Shown piece by piece: positions 42,359 to 52,793 of a stretch of 64,000 nt of DNA (position 1 is its first letter; each line of letters begins with the position of its first letter). The DNA lies in contig NZ_CP040871.1 in NCBI RefSeq assembly GCF_006337105.1, positions 1,860,001 to 1,924,000 on the forward strand, read 5' to 3'. Source of the DNA: Thermomonas aquatica (GTDB taxonomy: Bacteria; Pseudomonadota; Gammaproteobacteria; Xanthomonadales; Xanthomonadaceae). The position numbers and the translations under genes are program-made. Under the pieces are notes generated by a model. That model was given only the letters and a program-made list of their open reading frames with translations. It was not told where the DNA came from and made no database searches.

Positions 42359-44461
42359 TTACCAGATCTTCACCCGCTGCTCGGGCTTGAGGAACAGCTT
42401 CTGCCCGTCGGCGACCTTGAAGGTGTCGTACCAGGCATCGATGTTGCGCACGGTCAGCGCGCGCCAGCGCGCCGGGGCATGGCCGTCGCCGATGACCTGC
42501 GCGCGCAGCGCGGCGTCGCGCTGCTTGGCCCGCCACGCCTGGGCGAAGGCGAGGAAGAAGCGCTCGTCGCCGGTCAGGCCGTCGATCACCGGCGCCGGCT
42601 TGCCGCCGAGCGACTTGTGGTACGCGGTGTACGCGGCCTGCAGGCCGGCGACGTCGGCGATGTTCTCGCCCAGGGTCTGCTTGCCGTTGAGGTGCAGGCC
42701 GGGCAGCGCCTCGTAGGCGTCGTACTGCGCGACCAGCTTGTCGGTGGCGGCCTTGAAGTGCGCCGCGTCGTCCTTGGTCCACCAGTTGCGCAGGCGGCCT
42801 TCCGCATCGAACTCGGAGCCGAGGTTGTCGAAGCCGTGGCTGACCTCGTGGCCGATCACCGCGCCGATCGAACCGTAGTTCGCCGCGGCGTCCGCGTTCG
42901 GGTCGAAGAACGGAGCTTCCAGGATCGCCGCAGGGAAGTTCATCGCGTTCTGCAGCGGCAGCTGCACCGCGTTGACCGTCTGCGGGGTCATCCACCATTC
43001 CTTCTTGTCCGGCGCCTTGCCGAGCTTGGCGGTCTGGTGGCGGTACTCGGCTTCCTCCGCGCGCAGGCGGTTGCCGAGCGGATCGTCGCGCTTGATCTCG
43101 AGCGAGGAATAGTCGCGCCAGCTGTCCGGGTAGCCCACGCCGACCAGCATGGTCTCGGCCTTCGCCTTCGCCGCCTTCTTGGTCTCCGGCGTCATCCATT
43201 CCAGCTTGTCCACGCCTTCGCGGAAGGTGGCGAGGATGTTGTTGACCATGTCCTCGACCTTGGCCTTGGACGATGCCGGGAAGTACTGCTTGATGTACGC
43301 CTGGCCGATCGCATCGCCCAGTGCGCCGTCGGTGGCGCCGATCGCGCGCTTCCAGCGGTCGCGCTGCCGGGTGGTGCCGTTCAACTGGGTGCCGTAGAAG
43401 CCGAAGCTGAGGTCGGCATAGGCCTTCGGCAGCAGCGCCGCGCTGTGGTTGATCGCGTGGAAGCGCAGGTAGTCCTTCCATGCCTGCAGCGGCTCGCTGG
43501 CGACCAGCGCGGACAGCTTCTTGATCGCGTCCGGCTGCCAGGCGAACACGGTCGGCTGGCCGGACAGCTTGGCGGCATCGAAGAACGCGGCCCAGTCGAT
43601 GCCCGGCGCGTTCTTGGCGAAGTCCGCGGTGGCCCACGGATTGTTGGCCTTGTGGATGTCCTGGCTGTCGACCACGTTGGCATGCGCCCTGGCGATCTTC
43701 GTCTCGAGGTCGAAGATGGTCTTGGCTTTCTTGTCCGCATCGGCGTCGCCGGCGAGCTTGAGGATGTCGGCGATGTACTTCTGGTAGGCGACGCGATTGG
43801 CCGCCATGTCCTTGTCGCCGGCGAGGTAGTACTCGCGGTCCGGCATGCCCAGGCCGCCCTGCATCAGGTAGCCGACGTTCTTCGACGGATCCTCCAGGCC
43901 CTGCGCCACGAACAGGCCGAACAGGTTCTCGGTGTAGAAATTGGTGGCGTTCAGCGGGTCGGTGTCGGCGCGCACCTGTCCGCCGAGGTAGCGCGACAGG
44001 CCGGCGGCATCGGCGATCGCGGCGACCTTGTCCAGCGACGGTTGCAGCGGCGCAAGCCCGCGCGCCTCGATGCCGGCCTCGTCCATGTACGCGGCGTAGT
44101 AGTCGGCGATCTTGCGTTCGTTGCTGCCTGCCGCCGGGTTGGCCTTGTCGAAGCCCTGGATCAGGTCGGACAGGCGCTTCTCGGCCTTCTCGAACACGTA
44201 GAAGCCGGTGCTGATGCTGGCGCGGTCGGCGGGGATCTCGGTGGCCTTCTTCCACGCGCCGTTGGCGTATTCGTCGAAGTCGTCGCCGGGCTGCACGGCC
44301 TTGTCGATGCCGGCCAGGTCGATGCCGGAGCCCGGTGCGGCCGCGGCTTCGGCGGCGGCCGGCGTTGCGGCCTTGTCGGTCGGGGCGCCGCGGTCGCAGG
44401 CGGCCAGCGAAGCGAGGATGGCCAGCGCCAGTGCGGCGCGGCGAAGGGATGCGGTGGTCAT
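42359..44461 (-). CDS. M13 (neprilysin-like) metallopeptidase, predicted lipoprotein
   Basis: Encodes 700 residues. The signal ends ASLAACDRG, a lipobox, followed by an Ala-rich linker. The M13 domain carries [13 protein letters not shown] with the HExxH zinc motif, [13 protein letters not shown] with the third zinc ligand, [15 protein letters not shown], and the C-terminal RVKIW, a common ending in this family. These enzymes cleave short peptides, probably in the periplasm. Divergent from acsA with 108 bp between, and ended by the hairpin at 42317-42341. Confidence 0.95.
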   Translation of the reverse strand: MTTASLRRAALALAILASLAACDRGAPTDKAATPAAAEAAAAPGSGIDLAGIDKAVQPGDDFDEYANGAWKKATEIPADRASISTGFYVFEKAEKRLSDLIQGFDKANPAAGSNERKIADYYAAYMDEAGIEARGLAPLQPSLDKVAAIADAAGLSRYLGGQVRADTDPLNATNFYTENLFGLFVAQGLEDPSKNVGYLMQGGLGMPDREYYLAGDKDMAANRVAYQKYIADILKLAGDADADKKAKTIFDLETKIARAHANVVDSQDIHKANNPWATADFAKNAPGIDWAAFFDAAKLSGQPTVFAWQPDAIKKLSALVASEPLQAWKDYLRFHAINHSAALLPKAYADLSFGFYGTQLNGTTRQRDRWKRAIGATDGALGDAIGQAYIKQYFPASSKAKVEDMVNNILATFREGVDKLEWMTPETKKAAKAKAETMLVGVGYPDSWRDYSSLEIKRDDPLGNRLRAEEAEYRHQTAKLGKAPDKKEWWMTPQTVNAVQLPLQNAMNFPAAILEAPFFDPNADAAANYGSIGAVIGHEVSHGFDNLGSEFDAEGRLRNWWTKDDAAHFKAATDKLVAQYDAYEALPGLHLNGKQTLGENIADVAGLQAAYTAYHKSLGGKPAPVIDGLTGDERFFLAFAQAWRAKQRDAALRAQVIGDGHAPARWRALTVRNIDAWYDTFKVADGQKLFLKPEQRVKIW

Positions 44462-44568
44462 GCGGGAACCTCGGCGGGAAGACCCGCGCATCCTGCGCCG
44501 ATCCGCGTTGGGAACATGTGCAGGAAGTCAGGGCGCTACACTCGATATCCCCCCGCCAGGAGGCCGCC

Positions 44569-46515
<1,947 letters not shown>

Positions 46516-46531
46516 TACGCATAGGCAAAAA

Positions 46532-46555
46532 GAAACCCGCCTTGCGGCGGGTTTC
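46532..46555. terminator. Strong rho-independent terminator, mainly for the minus strand
   Basis: A 10-bp stem (GAAACCCGCC with GGCGGGTTTC) around TTGC. On the minus strand it is followed by TTTTTGCC, a good terminator tail for rtcB, 111 bp downstream of its stop. It may also stop acsA transcription on the plus strand. Confidence 0.85.
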
Positions 46556-46666
46556 GTGGCCATCCTTGGCCGCAAGCATCCTGCTTCGACGCGTTTTCAT
46601 TGCCGCCATCCCTGGCCGTGCGTTTGCCGAGGCTGCGCGGCAATGCCGCACAAAGCGCGTCTTGGC

Positions 46667-47896
<1,230 letters not shown>

Positions 47897-47950
47897 GTCT
47901 CTTCAGTCCATTGAAACCTGCGCGATGCGTCCTTGCCCCGCGCAGGGGTA

Positions 47951-49072
47951 TCACTTCATCGTCACCAGCTGCTTCAGCACGCCATCCAGGCCGCCGAACA
48001 CGGTGAGCTTGTCGATCTTCTCGGTGACCTTCTCCAGGGTCTCGAGCTCCTTCAGACGCATCAGCACCGGGCTGTCCTCGATCAGCTTGGCGGTGTTGAG
48101 CAGGGAACGCGTGGCGTTCGCCTCCTCGCGACGGCGGATCACGTTGGCCTGCGCCGCCTTCTCCGCCTGCACCACGCTGTTGAGGATGTCCTTCATCTCG
48201 CCCGGCAGGATCACGTCCTTGACGCCGACGCCAAGCACCTCGATGCCCAGCTCGGTCACCCGGCCGCGCACGTAGCCGAAGATGTCGGCATCGAGCGAGG
48301 CCTTGTCGCCGAGCAGCTCGTCCAGCGTCTTGGCGGCGATCGCCTTGCGCAGGCCGAACTGCAGCTCGCGGTACACGTAGTCGCCGAACTTCGCGACCCT
48401 GGTGCGCGCGGCCACCGGGTCGGTGACGCGGATGCTGGCGGCCAGGTTGACGCGCAGGCTGACCTTGTCGCGGGTCAGCAACTCCTGGCCCGAGACCTCC
48501 AGCGACTGCACGCGCAACTCGATCACGTCCACCGCCACGTTCTTGCGGAAGTTCCAGAACGCGTGGTTGCCCGCACCCAGCACCTGCACCAGCTTGCCGT
48601 CGATGAACACCAGGCCCGCCGACTCCGCCGGCACGTCCGCCACGACGGCGAGCTTGCCCAGCGTGCCGAGCTGGCGCAGGCGGTTGGCGACATCGCTGCG
48701 CACCGCCAGGCCCGTGGCCAGCGACACGCGCTCGACCTCGACCTTCACCAGCCCGCGCCAATACAAGCGACGCGAACCCGGCGCCAGCACGTCCTCCAGC
48801 TTGCCGTTCTTCGCCACCAGGCCGACCTCGTCGGCGCCGATGTCGGCGAACACGAAGGTCTCGCCCAGCCGCTCGCCGAGGCGCGCGATCAGCGCGTCCA
48901 CGTCGTGGCCGGCGTACTCCGGCGCGGCGATGTTGTAGGTACGCACCTCGATGCGCTTGAGCGGGTCGAACATGCGGTGCACGCCCGGCTCCAGCACGCG
49001 CTCGAACTGGCGGTTGCGATACAGCAGGGCGCGCTCGCCATCGCCGATCACGATCCTCTTGCTCCAGAACAT
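47951..49072 (-). CDS. Slipin / SPFH (band 7) family membrane-associated protein
   Basis: Encodes 373 residues. A short N-terminal part with SKRIVIGDGERALLYRNRQ is followed by the SPFH (band 7) domain, with GLVKVEVERVSLATGLAV, EVLGVGVKDVILPGEMKDIL and the late VVQAEKAAQANVIRRREEANATRSLLNTA, the long helical tail typical of slipin-like proteins. SPFH proteins form large rings on membranes and often organise proteases or signaling proteins. There is no evident signal peptide, so it is likely attached from the cytosolic side. AAGGAG stands 8 bp before the ATG. Pairing with RtcB implies a role in the same RNA-damage response, but the mechanism is unknown. Confidence 0.9.
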   Translation of the reverse strand: MFWSKRIVIGDGERALLYRNRQFERVLEPGVHRMFDPLKRIEVRTYNIAAPEYAGHDVDALIARLGERLGETFVFADIGADEVGLVAKNGKLEDVLAPGSRRLYWRGLVKVEVERVSLATGLAVRSDVANRLRQLGTLGKLAVVADVPAESAGLVFIDGKLVQVLGAGNHAFWNFRKNVAVDVIELRVQSLEVSGQELLTRDKVSLRVNLAASIRVTDPVAARTRVAKFGDYVYRELQFGLRKAIAAKTLDELLGDKASLDADIFGYVRGRVTELGIEVLGVGVKDVILPGEMKDILNSVVQAEKAAQANVIRRREEANATRSLLNTAKLIEDSPVLMRLKELETLEKVTEKIDKLTVFGGLDGVLKQLVTMK

Positions 49073-49383
49073 GGGTAACTCTCCTTGTTGGTCCTGGTGG
49101 TCCGATCCGATTGGGGCGCGATGGATCGGTGCTCGCGTTGCATCCCGCGCGACAGGCGCAGGAAGAGAAGAAGGTGGAAACGCCCCTGACGTCGATGCCG
49201 CGGAGCCGGCGCGCTGTCCGCGCGGAGGCCGTGTCGTGGTCGGTATCGCGATGCACTGCGATCCCGATCCACTGCAGGCCCGCGCGCTTCGAGGGCGGCG
49301 GCCCGGCGACATCGCCGCTGCGTATCCATCGACATCGCGATGCATTGCGATGAAGCGGAACACGCACGGGGCGTTTCCTGGTG
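49073..49383 (-). promoter_or_regulatory. Slipin 5' leader, no protein-coding gene
   Basis: These 311 bp separate the structured RNA hairpins from the slipin ATG. Visible content is the pair of 18-bp near-palindromes (49245-49262 and 49334-49351), a second GAGAG ribosome-site region close to the ATG, and otherwise GC-rich DNA. No ORF with codon-like third-position bias was found. It is probably transcribed as 5' leader, possibly with regulatory structure. Confidence 0.5.
49245..49351. repeat. Two copies of an 18-bp near-palindrome in the slipin leader
   Basis: Plus-strand copies ATCGCGATGCACTGCGAT (49245-49262) and ATCGCGATGCATTGCGAT (49334-49351) differ at one base and are in the same orientation. 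Each has ATCGC and GCGAT arms. A related palindrome, CGCGAT-GCA-ATCGCG, lies at 49819-49833 upstream of the RNA genes. They may be binding sites or RNA hairpins; the family is unknown. Confidence 0.6.
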
Positions 49384-49419
49384 CGGGCTTGCGCCCGTGG
49401 TTCCAGATTTACAGTCTGG
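49384..49419 (-). ncRNA. Structured RNA: GUA-anticodon-arm-like hairpin plus GCAA tetraloop hairpin
   Basis: On the minus strand the first hairpin (49419-49403) is CCAGA-CTGTAAA-TCTGG: a 5-bp stem and a 7-nt loop identical in form to a tRNA-Tyr anticodon loop (C32 U33 G34 U35 A36 A37 A38). A second hairpin (49397-49384) is CGGGC-GCAA-GCCCG, a GNRA tetraloop. An alternative longer pairing joins GGAAC at 49404-49400 with GTTCC near 49362-49358. No D or T arm surrounds the GUA arm, so it is not a tRNA-Tyr gene. It lies 3' of the second tRNA-like RNA and would be transcribed with it. Confidence 0.55.
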
Positions 49420-49487
49420 TTTGGAGCGGGATTCGAACCCGCGACTCTCGGTGTTGAACCGATGCTCTACCCAACTGAGCTATCCAG
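49417..49487 (-). ncRNA. tRNA-like RNA B with five-nucleotide anticodon loop
   Basis: Minus strand. A D arm GCTC-AGTTGGGTA-GAGC, a middle arm TCGGT-TCAAC-ACCGA with five perfect base pairs and only a 5-nt loop, a 5-nt variable region GAGTC and a full T arm GCGGG-TTCGAAT-CCCGC fit a tRNA. The acceptor pairs only TGGA with TCCA, followed by AACCA. It lies directly after tRNA-like A, with no gap. Normal decoding is unlikely because of the loop. It might be a pseudo-tRNA, or a mimic used as a substrate or sensor in the RtcB operon. Confidence 0.6.
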
Positions 49488-49557
49488 TGGTGGACGAACC
49501 GGATTCGAACCGGTGGCCAACGGCTTGCGCCGCTGCTCGACCTCTGAGCTTTCGTCC
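49488..49557 (-). ncRNA. tRNA-like RNA A lacking an anticodon loop, with encoded CCA
   Basis: Seventy nucleotides on the minus strand. Acceptor stem GGACGAA pairs fully with TTCGTCC, followed by A and CCA. The D arm is GCTC-AGAGGTC-GAGC. The T arm is ACCGG-TTCGAAT-CCGGT with a standard T loop. The middle arm is GCGGC-GCAA-GCCGT, a 5-bp stem (one G-U) capped by a GNRA tetraloop in place of a 7-nt anticodon loop, so no anticodon exists. Acceptor and T arm total 11 pairs if counted without sharing, one less than usual. It lies about 117 nt downstream of the sigma-54-like promoter. It cannot decode and may still be recognised by CCA/tRNA-processing enzymes. Confidence 0.75.
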
Positions 49558-49683
49558 GCTCGCGGAACACCTTCTCCCGATCCCCGGCATGCGCCACGGC
49601 AGCGCCGCGCGCACCGGACGGGCCTTGTGAACCCGCGCCGCTGTGGACCGTACGAGCGATGCTCCGCATTGGCGTCTCCGACG

Positions 49684-49700
49684 TGCATCGAAAGCGCCAA
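49684..49700 (-). promoter_or_regulatory. Sigma-54-type promoter upstream of the tRNA-like/slipin/rtcB operon
   Basis: The minus-strand sequence TGGCGCTTTCGATGCA has GG (49698-49697) and GC (49686-49685) exactly 10 nt apart, matching the consensus TGGCAC-N5-TTGCA at 10 or more positions. It points toward tRNA-like A, slipin and rtcB. rtc operons in enterics are sigma-54/RtcR controlled. Start of transcription would be near 49674. No RtcR gene is in the window. Confidence 0.6.
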
Positions 49701-49730
49701 TCCGTGTGCGACTGCATCCGCTTGCCGCCC

Positions 49731-49819
49731 GTGCCGAAGCATCCAGGCACGGCGCATCCTGAGCGCCTTCGCGACGTTTCCCTGCCTCGGGCCAGCAAGA
49801 GCCCGGATGCTTCGGGAGC
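49731..49819. promoter_or_regulatory. Inverted repeats upstream of the sigma-54-like promoter
   Basis: A 15-bp element CCGAAGCATCCnGGC occurs at 49734-49748 (plus) and, inverted, at 49801-49815. Each copy has its own flanking dyad (GTGCC/GGCAC; CCCG/CGGG). A further dyad GGCGC-ATCCTGA-GCGCC lies at 49751-49767. They sit about 35-120 bp upstream of the -24 element, the place where enhancer-binding activators such as RtcR bind. Confidence 0.5.
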
Positions 49820-49873
49820 GCGATGCAATCGCGTTTTGATCGTGTGGTGGATCCCTTTGCGAACGCCGGAAAC

Positions 49874-49910
49874 GAAACGCCCCCGGGTGCTGGAGCCCGA
49901 GGGCGTTCGC
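49874..49910 (-). terminator. Terminator-like hairpin downstream of a small ORF
   Basis: On the minus strand GAACGCCCTCGGG pairs, with one bulge on each side, with CCCGGGGGCGTTTC around an 8-nt loop, followed by GTTTCC. It begins about 47 bp after the stop of the small ORF at 49957-50091. Confidence 0.65.
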
Positions 49911-49956
49911 GTGGCCTCGGGAGATCGGGGTGACCGATCTCCGCGATGCGAAAGGA

Positions 49957-50091
49957 TCAGTCGATGGAGGTGGAGCCGAAGTAATGCCGCATGCCGCGAA
50001 GCGACAGCGCGTCGCGCCATTCGCACGCGCGCAGGCCCGCATCGCGCTTGCGCGATGGCGTCGGTGCTGCGATGTGGAAGGACTGCGTCAT
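49957..50091 (-). CDS. Candidate 44-residue protein of unknown function
   Basis: ATG to TGA on the minus strand gives 44 residues, Arg-rich (RKRDAGLRACEWRDAL) and ending LSLRGMRHYFGSTSID. About 36 of 43 codons end in G or C, matching real genes in this window. It is followed by a terminator-like hairpin (49874-49910) and preceded, after rpmG's terminator, by an AT-rich interval with an inverted repeat TTTTGTT-TGGC-AACAAAA (50153-50170) that may be an operator. No good ribosome site was seen. Too short for standard prediction; no family recognised. It could also be a chance ORF in the leader of the operon below. Confidence 0.45.
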   Translation of the reverse strand: MTQSFHIAAPTPSRKRDAGLRACEWRDALSLRGMRHYFGSTSID

Positions 50092-50152
50092 GGAATTCGT
50101 GTGCTCAGGAAATCGCCGCAGTGGCGAAGGTGGCGCACCTTACGCGCGCCGT

Positions 50153-50170
50153 TTTTGTTTGGCAACAAAA
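50153..50170. promoter_or_regulatory. AT-rich inverted repeat upstream of the small ORF
   Basis: TTTTGTT and AACAAAA arms (7 bp, perfect) around TGGC. It is the most AT-rich stretch in this 1-kb region, about 60 bp upstream of the small ORF's start. It could be a promoter or operator for it. Confidence 0.35.
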
Positions 50171-50216
50171 TTTCTGCATCACCGACGAACGGCGCGAATT
50201 ACGCAACGAGCGGACA

Positions 50217-50243
50217 AAAAAAGAAGCCCGCATCGCTGCGGGC
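50217..50243 (-). terminator. Rho-independent terminator of rpmG
   Basis: Stem GCCCGCA with TGCGGGC around TCGC (50226-50243). The plus-strand A-run at 50217-50222 provides a T-tail on the minus strand, about 30 bp after the rpmG stop. Confidence 0.88.
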
Positions 50244-50271
50244 CTCTTCTGCATCCGATGGAACGGAAGGC

Positions 50272-50436
50272 TTACTTGATCTTGCCTTCCTTGTACGGAA
50301 CATGCTTGCGCACGACGGGGTCGTACTTGCTGACCTCCATCTTGTTCGGCGTGTTCTTCTTGTTCTTGTCGGTGGTGTAGAAGTGGCCGGTGCCGGCCGT
50401 GGAGATCAGACGGATCTTGTCGCGCTTGCTTGCCAT
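50272..50436 (-). CDS. rpmG: 50S ribosomal protein L33
   Basis: Encodes 54 residues: [20 protein letters not shown], then [20 protein letters not shown] and [14 protein letters not shown], a textbook L33 without the zinc-binding cysteines, as in most proteobacteria. Follows rpmB by 12 bp. The ATG lies after an AGGAGAT ribosome site in the intergenic stretch. Confidence 0.97.
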   Translation of the reverse strand: MASKRDKIRLISTAGTGHFYTTDKNKKNTPNKMEVSKYDPVVRKHVPYKEGKIK

Positions 50437-50448
50437 GGTGTGATCTCC

Positions 50449-50685
50449 TTAGACCTTGTCGCCCTGCTTGCGCAGGTCGGCCAAGACGGCATCGATGCCG
50501 TTCTTGTCGATGGTGCGCAGGGCCGCGGCGGAAACGCGGAGCTTGACCCAACGGTTCTCGGAAGCGACCCAGAAGCGGCGCTCGTGGAGGTTGGGCTGGA
50601 AGCGACGACGGGTCTTGCGGTTGGAATGCGAGACATTGTTGCCGGTCGTCGTGCGCTTGCCGGTAACTTGGCAGACTTTGGACAC
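50449..50685 (-). CDS. rpmB: 50S ribosomal protein L28
   Basis: Encodes 78 residues: [37 protein letters not shown] and [17 protein letters not shown], as in L28. The start is GTG, not ATG. It is upstream of rpmG in the usual order, with two hairpins in the leader. Confidence 0.97.
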   Translation of the reverse strand: MSKVCQVTGKRTTTGNNVSHSNRKTRRRFQPNLHERRFWVASENRWVKLRVSAAALRTIDKNGIDAVLADLRKQGDKV

Positions 50686-50972
50686 TGTGCACCTCGATGA
50701 AATTGGAAAGTCTGGCCATGGATGGCCAGGCTCTTGCGGAAGGATCCGCAAATGTTGTCGCCCGTAGCCCGGGAGACGGCGGCCCCGCCGCGTTCCCCGG
50801 AGGGTCTGCGGCACACGAAACGGGAGGTTTCCACGCTGCCAATGGCGGGCCGGAGTCGTGTTCCGGGTCCGCCCGGAACCAGCCAGAAGGCGGTGCCGGA
50901 CGCAGCGAGCCGCGCATTATGCGGGCAAATCCCTTTGCGGGCAAGCACTTGGCCCGAATCCGGGCGCCGGGG
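50686..50972 (-). promoter_or_regulatory. rpmB leader and promoter region, with two hairpins
   Basis: The 287-bp interval between rpmB and the DUF885 gene has no gene. On the minus strand two hairpins precede rpmB: TTGCGGA-TCCT-TCCGCAA (50751-50734) and CTGGCCAT-CC-ATGGCCAG (50729-50712), only 27-66 nt before the GTG. Hairpins in such a place often mark ribosomal-protein autoregulation or attenuation. The rest shows no coding signature. Confidence 0.5.
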
Positions 50973-52742
50973 CTATTTCGCCGGCGCCGCCTTCGCGCTG
51001 GCGATATACGCCCGGATCTGCGATTCCAGCACCGGCAACGGCACCGAGCCCTGCGACAGCACGGCATCGTGGAAGGCGCGGACATCGAATTTCGGGCCCA
51101 GCGCGGCCTCGGCCTCGGCGCGCAGGCGGCGGATCGCCAGCTCGCCCAGCTTGTAGCTCAGCGCCTGGCCGGGCCAGCTGATGTAGCGGTCGACCTCGGT
51201 GGTGACCTCGTGTTCGGACAGGGCGGTGTTGTCGCGCAGGTAGGCGATGGCCTGGTCGCGGGTCCAGCCCTTGTGGTGGACGCCGGTGTCGATCACCAGC
51301 CGGCAGGCGCGCCACATCGCATAGGTCAGGCGGCCGAAATCCTCGTACGGGGTTTCGTAGATGCCCATCTCCTTGCCCAGCCATTCCGAGTACAGGCCCC
51401 AGCCCTCGCCATAGGCGCTGATGTACTCCTTGCGGAAATCCGGCAGCTCGCCCTGTTCGCGCACCAGCGACTGCTGCAGCGAATGGCCGGGCGAGGATTC
51501 GTGCAGGGTCAGCGCCGGCAGGTTGTACAGCGGGCGGCTGGGCAGGTCGTAGGTGTTGAGCCAGTAGGTATCCGCACCGCCGCGGCCGGCGGTCCAGAAC
51601 GGGGCGATGTCCGCCGGCACTTCGACGATGGTGAAGCGCCCGCGCGGCAAGGTGCCGATCAGCTTGCCGACTTCGCCATCCACCCGCTTGCTGATCCATG
51701 CGGCGCGATCGAGCAGGTCCTGCGGCGTCTTCGCGTAGAACTGCGGATCGCTGCGCAGGAAGGCGAGGAAGTCGGCGAAGCGCGTCTCCTTCGAGGTTCC
51801 CTTGAAGCCGACCTGGTCGATGATGCGTTCCATTTCGGCGCGGATCGCGGCGACTTCCTGCAGGCCGATGGCATGGATCTGGTCGGGCGACAGGTCCAGC
51901 GTGGTGTAGCTGCCGATCTGCTCGCGGTACCAGGCTTCGCCGTCCGGCATCGCCTCGGCGGCCAGCGTGCTGCGCGCCTTCGGCATGTACTCGTCGCGGA
52001 AGAACGCCAGCAGCCGGGCGAAGGCGGGGATCACCGCGTCGCGGATCGCGGCGCGGCCCTCGGCGCGCAGTGTTTCCTGTTCCGCCGCGGGAATCGTCGC
52101 CGGCATCTTCCGGTACGGGCCCCAGAACGCGGCGTCCTCGGGGTTCTTCAGTTCCGCGACCATCGCGATCGAGCCGTCGCGGCCGGCCAGCACCGCGCGC
52201 GGCACGCTGAAGCCGCGCGCAAGGCCGGCGCGCATGTTGGCGGTCTGCTGGTCGAAGTAGCGCGGCACGTCGCGCAGGCGCGCGGCGTAGGCGCGATAGG
52301 CGTCGGCGTCGCGCAGGTCGGCGCGGGCCATGAAGCCGAGGTCCGACCAGAACGAACTGTCGGAATTGAATGGCATCTCGTAGTCGCGGAAGCGGATCGA
52401 GGCCGCCATGTGCGCGATCTGCGGGCGGTACACCGCGAAATTCACCTGCTGCGCCGGCGACAGCTTCGCCGCGTCGATGCCGTCGAGCCGTTTCAGCACG
52501 CCATCGAGGTAGGCCAAGCGCTTCGCCTGCGCCTCCGGGCCGACATCGGCCAGCGTGGTCGAGGGCTTGCGGCTGCTGTTGTCGCTGTCCTCGTCGTAGC
52601 CCGGCGCCTGCTGCATGCGCCAGTCCCACTCCGCCTTGTAGAGGGTCTCGAAGGCCTGGTCGGCGGCGTTCGCGGCGGGCGGCGTCGCGGCCTGCGCGGC
52701 GATCGGCAGCAACAGGCAGCAGGCGAGGGCGAAGGCTTTCAC
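50973..52742 (-). CDS. DUF885 family secreted protein
   Basis: Encodes 589 residues from the GTG at 52742, or 602 from the ATG at 52781; the GTG directly precedes the signal peptide KAFALACCLLLPIAAQA. The mature part carries the DUF885 pattern, including TLHESSPGHSLQQSLV (an HExxPGH zinc-like motif) and SAYGEGWGLYSEWLG. DUF885 proteins look like helical metallopeptidases related to M32. Function unproven. Confidence 0.9.
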   Translation of the reverse strand: MKAFALACCLLLPIAAQAATPPAANAADQAFETLYKAEWDWRMQQAPGYDEDSDNSSRKPSTTLADVGPEAQAKRLAYLDGVLKRLDGIDAAKLSPAQQVNFAVYRPQIAHMAASIRFRDYEMPFNSDSSFWSDLGFMARADLRDADAYRAYAARLRDVPRYFDQQTANMRAGLARGFSVPRAVLAGRDGSIAMVAELKNPEDAAFWGPYRKMPATIPAAEQETLRAEGRAAIRDAVIPAFARLLAFFRDEYMPKARSTLAAEAMPDGEAWYREQIGSYTTLDLSPDQIHAIGLQEVAAIRAEMERIIDQVGFKGTSKETRFADFLAFLRSDPQFYAKTPQDLLDRAAWISKRVDGEVGKLIGTLPRGRFTIVEVPADIAPFWTAGRGGADTYWLNTYDLPSRPLYNLPALTLHESSPGHSLQQSLVREQGELPDFRKEYISAYGEGWGLYSEWLGKEMGIYETPYEDFGRLTYAMWRACRLVIDTGVHHKGWTRDQAIAYLRDNTALSEHEVTTEVDRYISWPGQALSYKLGELAIRRLRAEAEAALGPKFDVRAFHDAVLSQGSVPLPVLESQIRAYIASAKAAPAK

Positions 52743-52793
52743 GGGGCGGCATCCGGCGGCGAAGTGGCCGGATCGTAGCATCGCGCTATCGGC

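Noticed and set aside
46516..46666. Gene between acsA and rtcB
   Set aside because: Only a terminator hairpin and no coding signal were seen in about 150 bp.
49403..49419. A tRNA-Tyr gene, because of the GUA anticodon arm
   Set aside because: There is no D arm, T arm or acceptor around it; only a hairpin.
49717..49733. A second sigma-54-like site (CGGCACGGGCGGCAAGC on the minus strand)
   Set aside because: It resembles the consensus, but the downstream GC falls two bases too far from GG.
49409..50026. Long minus-strand open frame spanning the tRNA-like region
   Set aside because: It runs through RNA structures and lacks any domain; only the 44-residue ORF has a codon-like signature with terminator.
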